Shown here: one piece after another, positions 58,382 to 64,000 of the stretch | Position numbering within the stretch: position 1 is the first letter of the stretch | How the letters are laid out: the number at the start of each line of letters is the position of its first letter | Assembly (NCBI GenBank): GCA_028023455.1 | Contig: JAQFVV010012405.1 | Span: 5,045,334 to 5,109,333 of the forward strand | Source of the DNA: Epiperipatus broadwayi | Lineage: Eukaryota; Onychophora; Udeonychophora; Euonychophora; Peripatidae | Reading direction: 5' to 3' | DNA: 64,000 nucleotides | Translations under genes and position numbers: made by a program | The notes under the pieces: generated by a model | Told to the model about the DNA's origin: nothing | The model's database searches: none | What the model saw: the letters and a program-made list of their open reading frames with translations, nothing else

Positions 58382-59560
58382 GTTGACGTGTGATATGGCT
58401 ACTCCTTTATTGAAGGCAGGAATCTCTCAGCTACTATTCCCAGAAAAATCTGTTAGCCACCTTACCTTCCCCTTTATTATTCTATAATTTTCCCATATTC
58501 TTCTCCATCCCATTTCCTCAACATCATCTTTGTCCACTCCTTGGCCTTTATGTCTACATCCCCTTATCTTTTTCCAAACCCAGCTATATAAAGACCAAGA
58601 ACTCACTTAGTTTATATTTATTCTCCCACATTTTTATTATTTGTACTCTTTCTGCTTGTAAGCATTTACATTCAATTCGCAGATGCTAATATTTTCCATA
58701 CCTTTCTTATACAACTTGCAAACTAAATCATTCACATTTTTCCATTTGTGTGTATATTCCCTTGTTGCTAACAATCCTGTTTGAACCTTAAACAGTAGAG
58801 TACATTCCTTGCTATTATCATTAACTCACAACCAATATTGTGTTTACTTCTACATATATATTCTTTTTATTCTCCATCTCTCCAGATCCCTATTTTTTAT
58901 TAATGCATCTATTCTTCTATCACATTCTTACCCACTATCCTCCTAATACAATCATCCCACCTTTTGTACAAGTATACTGACTGGCATAGTCTTTATTCAA
59001 ATCTTCTGCATGCTGTACTATCTTTCTCACCCATCTTGTTGTCTGCCCTTTACTTGTAGCCAATTAAATACTATTTTGGATATTTTCTTACTATCCATAA
59101 ATTGCAATCTACCAAACATTTACATCTCTTCATATAAAAACTTAACCATCACATTTCTCCTTGATTTGCCTTCTTTGCCATCCACACATCTGCAGCTGAT
59201 GCATGTCTTCCTACTTCTCTTTGTACTTTTACTAAGTAATCTAACACCCCTTTACTAACACACAACATATTGTTACCATGAGTTCACCCTTCTACTGCCA
59301 CTCTCTCCCATACAATTCTTGTTACATCATATTTATTATATGAAAACACTTAATTTCTTTCATCAGTCCAATTTCTTTTCTTTGCTTCATTTATCAATTT
59401 TTTACTCCCATTTATCCAAGCAATTCCCCTGATTACCTAAGACAATTCCCAAATAGTTATACATATTCACCATATTTAACTTTATATCCTCCAAGAAAAA
59501 TTCTTTCTCTTTTCTTCACTAAATTTGATCCCTATCTCTTTGCTCACCCTTGAACTCTAA
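58382..59560 (-). pseudogene. 5'-truncated copy of the 21-26 kb LINE (copy 3)
   Basis: Plus-strand text tracks 21270-22500 closely: GGCTACTCCTTTATTGAAGG, TCTCATCACCCATCTTGTT-type blocks, ATTGCAATCTACCAAACATT, GATGCATGTCTTCCTACTTC and CACCATATTTAACTTTATAT. It covers the ORF2 part after the catalytic F-A-D-D to the 3' end. Small indels break every frame, including the zinc-motif frame, so it is older or more decayed than copy 1. The 3' tail is reduced to GTGTGAT. Confidence 0.88.
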
Positions 59561-59564
59561 TTGT

Positions 59565-62070
59565 TGCTGATATCTAGGTATTTATTTAGAACTAATCATT
59601 CAAAGTCTTTTTTAAATTGAAATTTGTATTGCCAAGAAACTGAAATGGATTCTTGCCATTACATTGACAATCACAGCATAAATGACAAGTTTATTTCAAA
59701 ATCAGTTAGTAGATTATTTAAAGGACACCTTCATTTATACATAATCATTTTCTGATGATTTAAAAGTATGATTTATATAAACACCCTTTGAATAAATGAA
59801 ACAAAATTATTCAAATTGATTTATAGTATATGTGAATACTGTAATTTATTACATCTCATCTCCAGAACAACAATTTAATAATTTACAATAAAGTTAATGG
59901 TCTTATAGGAATGCATATAATTTAACCTCCTCGTTCTTCCATATGCATAATGCGGGCAAGCATTTTTAAAATGTAAACATCCATTTTCAACGTAATATTA
60001 ATGGAAATCTATGCAATATATGCAGCGCTTTTTACACCACCGTTTCCATATTTCTTTCTAGTTTCTATAAAGGTTTTATTTTTCTATGATAAAAAATAAA
60101 AAATTTATAATTTTTGTGATCAAGTAAATTGAATTTTTTTGTCTTTCTCTCATTTTTTTGATAGTTACTGGAAAAGAGTTCACAGTGAAAAATACATTGG
60201 TAAAATGTTTTACTTTTTCTGATATATTTTAAAGACATTATGGGAGGCCTAATATTTAAAATTTACTTTATAAAATTATCTATAATTTTCAAAATATATC
60301 CAAATATATATATAAGAAATATTTAATGTGTAGAGTTATATATTTATAATTATTTAATTAGAAAGCACTTTATCTAGAACAATAGCAAATGAAAGTTAAC
60401 TGTCCCAGGCCAAGAGTTAAAATAAAATTCCCAGATTGATTGTATTCAAAAAAAGAACAATAGTCTAATTAAATGGAAATTAATTCTATACATGCAAAAA
60501 TAAAAAAAATATTTACTGAATATAACAAAATCCTACTTTTAAAAAAAAGTATTATCTTATTTTAGAAAAAAATATCTTTCTTTTGGAAAGTTATTGTGAT
60601 GCAGTTACACATATTTAAAGATAAACTTTAGAATCTCCATTCCATCTCCTTTGTTTGAAGCTTTTAAATAGAAATATGCCTAATAATTCACACAAAACAT
60701 TTTTGACTGAACTAGCACTCTATAGTTGGTGTGAACCACCTCTTAAACATGTCATCAACAGAATTTATCAATGTCAAGTTTCTACAATGTGATCTACAAG
60801 GATCAAATTTCTTGCATTCATATATTTGACATAAATGTTACATAACAAATGGGGTGGGGTGGGTGGAATTGAATTAAAATTATATGGTTATGTTTAATGA
60901 AAATAAAATATATTATTCTTGAATTAAGTTTAAAAATATTTGAGCTAAAATTTGTAGGTTAATCTCTAGCCTAATAAATGCTTAGTAATAATCATTATTG
61001 TATTCATCTCAAGAGGATAGTAAGTCAAGAACAAATTGTAATTATACATATTTAAACTCAGTATTCTCATTTTATCTTTATTGAGAAAATATTTTTAAAA
61101 AAGCCAATAGTGTTGAATAAATCCGCAAAATACTTTTCTCATGCAAAAAGTTTTGGAGAGATGAAATCAGTTTGATACACTTCTTGCAATATCAATCTTC
61201 TTACTATGCAGTTTAAACAATACTGTTACCAGGCTTAGACAATAACCCACATCTTAGGATAGTGTTTAGCGCAATGGGCTATAAAATAGCTACTTATGTT
61301 ATGGTTTGAAACAAATCACAAATTCTTGGGGGAAAATCTACACAAAGCTTCAAAATAATTATTTAAAAAGTTATTGAACAAAAAGTTGTTCAGTAAAAAA
61401 ATCTTTTAGCAAATTCAGACTACCAACAGCATTTTCAAGTTATGGATAGTGAAATATCCTTCAGATATGAAAATTATCTATTAATAACCAGTGACATTGC
61501 TTTACTAAGAGTAGTTGCTACTGTTAAAGTCTAGGTACAGTTTTGAGTACTATTTTTTTACTTTTTTGTGTGATCTTACATTCTCCTTCAATTACTTTCT
61601 TTTTTACTTTGTTCTTTTCAGACACTTTCATTATAAGATTCTTTCCTTACAAGTCATCTCCCTGCACTAACTATGAAAATGAGATTAGGAATTTTCACGA
61701 GTACAATTCTTTTTATGTAAAAGCACACTGCATTGAAAAATATGGAATAGATGTGAGTTTATCTAGCTAAAAGTACTAATATTCTTGTTCAAGGGAGGAC
61801 AATTAATAATGAATATCTTTGAAACCAGATTTGTGATGGGAAATGTGCTTCAAAAATTATTGATTGTTTGGATAAACATATTTAGATGTCTTCTCGTCTG
61901 CTATGAGAGTAAAAATCTAAAATGGCATATCTTGCAAAAACTAAATCATTTTTAAGTTCTCCATTAAAACAGTAAAAATTATTTAAAATCACTAATGGTA
62001 ATGAATGCAAAATTTAGAGATAGTAATAAAGATGAATGTTTTTAATTTATTTTCTAAATATAGATACATA
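59565..62070. other. AT-rich DNA, no gene recognised
   Basis: A perfect-looking A box (TAGCGCAATGG, about 61267-61277) with a weak B-box-like GGTTTGAAACA 27 bp later may be an old SINE head. The frame 61543-61770 (plus) has no motif. Confidence 0.4.
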
Positions 62071-62079
62071 GAATGTATA

Positions 62080-62705
62080 AACTTTTGCTTGATGTCAATG
62101 CAAGCCAGAGTAATCAATGGATCAAAAAGGTTTGCACATAAAAACCCTATCTAGTGCCTACTCATTCAACATTCACAGACTAGTTTCTAGCTTGTGGCTT
62201 TCATCAATGAGTAACCTTGGATCTGAGAGTACTGCAATTAGATCTTAGGATCTAATGCAATCCTACAGCAGCATTAGTTAACTATAAGGCTTTGAGTCCA
62301 AAATGAAAACACAATGTTTTCAATTCAAGCTCATTAGCTTGTATAGTTGTATAGATCTGAACCCAGTTCAGCATCCACACTTTTTGGTGTCTTTGGTTTT
62401 TTAATAACCAATCAACATAATCCTACTGAGCAGGATTGGTATTAAACCACTAAACATCACATGATCATCAGTGTTCTCAGATCCAAGGCTCCTCACTGAT
62501 GAAAGCCACAAGCTAGAAACTGGTCTGGGGACATTGGATGAATAAGCACTAGATAGAGAATTTTATACACAAACTTTCTGCATCCATTGATTACTCTAGC
62601 TTGCACTGAGTGGCACCACTGTATGGAAAGTTTTGCCTCTGTGTAAAGAGTTTGTGTAAGTATAAAGAATGGTAATCATGTGATGTTTGATGATTTAACT
62701 TTTCA
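62080..62705 (-). mobile_element. Hairpin retroposon-like element HP5, with inserted loop
   Basis: Arms: 62098-62260 (GCAAGCCAGAGTAATCAATG, CCTATCTAGTGCCTACTCAT, TTTCTAGCTTGTGGCTTTCA) and 62470-62640 (GAAAGCCACAAGCTAGAAAC, GATTACTCTAGCTTGCACT, GAAAGTTTTGCCTCTGTG). A head with AATCATGTGATGTTTGATGA lies on the right, as in HP1 and HP3. The loop contains about 200 bp of foreign sequence, including a second copy of the head motif (TAAACATCACATGATCA at 62447). The outer left arm is truncated. Flanking AACTTTT words (62080 and 62697) are only a weak duplication. Confidence 0.7.
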
Positions 62706-62709
62706 ATAC

Positions 62710-63480
62710 CTGAAAAGAGGATGAAGTTTGTAAATAATAGGCTGATAAGATTCAAGATACATTTGCACTTAACTGAAACTTGACTACAAGATTTGTTTTT
62801 CTTAATAGCAGATCACTGATTGAAAAGACTACATACTACTATAAGTTGCTCAAAGCTGTAATTTATCTCTTTCCCTAGAATTCCTCTATGGTCAATAGCA
62901 TTTTAATTTCTTGCATTGTTTATATTTTAAAAAAATCTCTTTACAAATTCCATTCCTTCTATACATTCTTTACAATGCTTTATTAAATTCAATTACAGTT
63001 TCAACTATTTAGCATTTCTATTATTTTTCTTCTTCAACTTAATTTGAAAAAAGATAAAATAAAAATTGATAGTAACAAATTACAAAAGTTCCTAATTATA
63101 AATACCTTGATCAGATTATTAATATAAATGGAAACAACAAATAATAAGAATTTGAATATTTATATAAATAGTAAGGAATTTAAACAGAAATTTTGATCCA
63201 TGTTAGAAAAGGTTAAATTATATAAGGAAAGAATGTTAAAAGAAAGTTTATATATTAACAAAGAAAACCCAGTTTTAAATAGAACGAGTTGTTAAACAAT
63301 GATTTTAATTATAAATAATTTATAATGCTATATATAATAAATTGTTGGTACTTCTGGGTTTATAAATGTTTTGCACATTTGTGTAAAATGTAATAAAAAA
63401 TTGGCTTAAAAATAAAGAATGGGGGGGGGTAATTGTAATAGTAATATTATGAGTTAAAAAAATATATTTATAACAATAAT
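62710..63480. other. AT-rich DNA with a G10 run
   Basis: Nothing recognised apart from a run of ten G at 63421-63430. Confidence 0.5.
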
Positions 63481-63484
63481 AGGT

Positions 63485-63694
63485 TCTTTAGTATTATCTA
63501 ACTGATGACGTATTACCCTGAAGGCATAACAGTCTGATCTTGTGATTTTTAAGATAACATCTCCAAGTGATTTGCGGACACATGCAATCACTAAAATTTG
63601 TCCGCAGATCATGTGGACCCGGTACATTAAAAATTGCAAGATTAGACCAATATGCCTTCAGGGTAATACATCATTGGTTGGATAATACTAAAGA
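63485..63694. mobile_element. MITE with ~65-bp terminal inverted repeats
   Basis: Ends TCTTTAGTATTATC and GATAATACTAAAGA; arms share ATTACCCTGAAGGCATA / ATGCCTTCAGGGTAAT and end near ...TTTTTAA / TTAAAAA.... The centre holds its own stem (TTGCGGACA / TGTCCGCAG). Total 210 bp, no coding. The superfamily is not determined because the target duplication is unclear. Confidence 0.8.
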
Positions 63695-63795
63695 CGCAGT
63701 AAATGTGATTTAGATGGCTTCTTGGAATGAGATTATCAGTGAAGGACAGTCGGGCAGATAATGAGCACCACCATGTTTGTTGGTCCTGAAAAAAA

Positions 63796-63910
63796 AATAC
63801 AAAATAAAAAAAAATGTACATGCATGAAATAGTATATACATACAAAATAAGGTCAAATACAAAATATAAAAAATGTGCATGCACGAAATATATACATACA
63901 AAATAAAAAT
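63796..63910. repeat. Tandem duplication, period about 59 bp, A-rich
   Basis: AAATGTACATGCATGAAATA and AAATGTGCATGCACGAAATA, each followed by TATACATACAAAATAA, are 59-60 bp apart. The overlapping frames on the minus strand are artefacts. Confidence 0.75.
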
Positions 63911-64000
63911 GTGTGCGAAAAAAAAATATTTTTTTTTATAAATTTAAAATAAACAGCTAAATAAAAAACACTTTACCCAATTTAATGCAAATGTGGCTTA

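Overview
The window looks like non-coding, repeat-filled chromosomal DNA from an animal, most likely an invertebrate. It is very AT-rich (my estimate is about 70% A+T, not computed) and has no bacterial-style gene packing, no rRNA and no canonical tRNA. I found no intact host protein gene. Nearly every recognisable coding stretch is a decayed transposable element. Taxon cannot be fixed: a CR1/Jockey-type LINE with a GDSL-esterase ORF1, a Gypsy LTR element, tRNA-derived SINEs, Penelope-like traces and a mariner relic together say metazoan, not which one.

Layout. 1-6.7 kb: AT-rich DNA with small duplications and a roughly 280-bp tetranucleotide microsatellite inside the second copy of a duplicated segment. 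6.7-12.9 kb: a Penelope-like 3' end, three kinds of tRNA-derived SINE (one pair head to head), a LINE reverse-transcriptase relic and the first member of a repeat family called S1 here. 13.1-17.3 kb: four members of a hairpin-shaped element flanked by 10-14 bp direct repeats, around a duplicated LINE relic. 18.4-25.8 kb: a mariner transposase relic, a 5'-truncated LINE copy, then a 4.5-kb nearly full-length copy of the same LINE on the minus strand (ORF1 open; ORF2 broken by stops and frameshifts). 26.8-30.7 kb: SINEs, a GIY-YIG (Penelope-type) fragment, another RT relic and an unusually GC-rich patch.

31.9-37.3 kb: a complete but dead Gypsy-type LTR retrotransposon with two roughly 533-bp LTRs, a 5-bp target duplication, gag, protease, RT, RNase H and integrase remnants in canonical order. 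41.6-51.3 kb: a dense field of S1/S2 repeats including a ~680-bp head-to-head palindrome, a palindromic MITE-like family (two copies in opposite orientation), LINE 3' relics and a second Penelope-type 3' end. 54.0-55.2 kb: the only place with host-gene-like signals (CCAAT, CRE and E2F-like motifs, a donor and an acceptor), still speculative. 57.7-64 kb: a SINE, a third LINE copy, a fifth hairpin element and a 210-bp MITE.

How the parts relate: the hairpin elements and SINEs carry no protein and would depend on proteins made elsewhere. The variable-length target duplications around the hairpin family suggest LINE-type insertion. The three copies of the (ATCAC)n-tailed LINE share a 3' end, as expected of target-primed reverse transcription. 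The most interesting candidate is the hairpin-forming retroposon-like family at 13.2, 15.1, 16.5, 17.1 and 62.1 kb.
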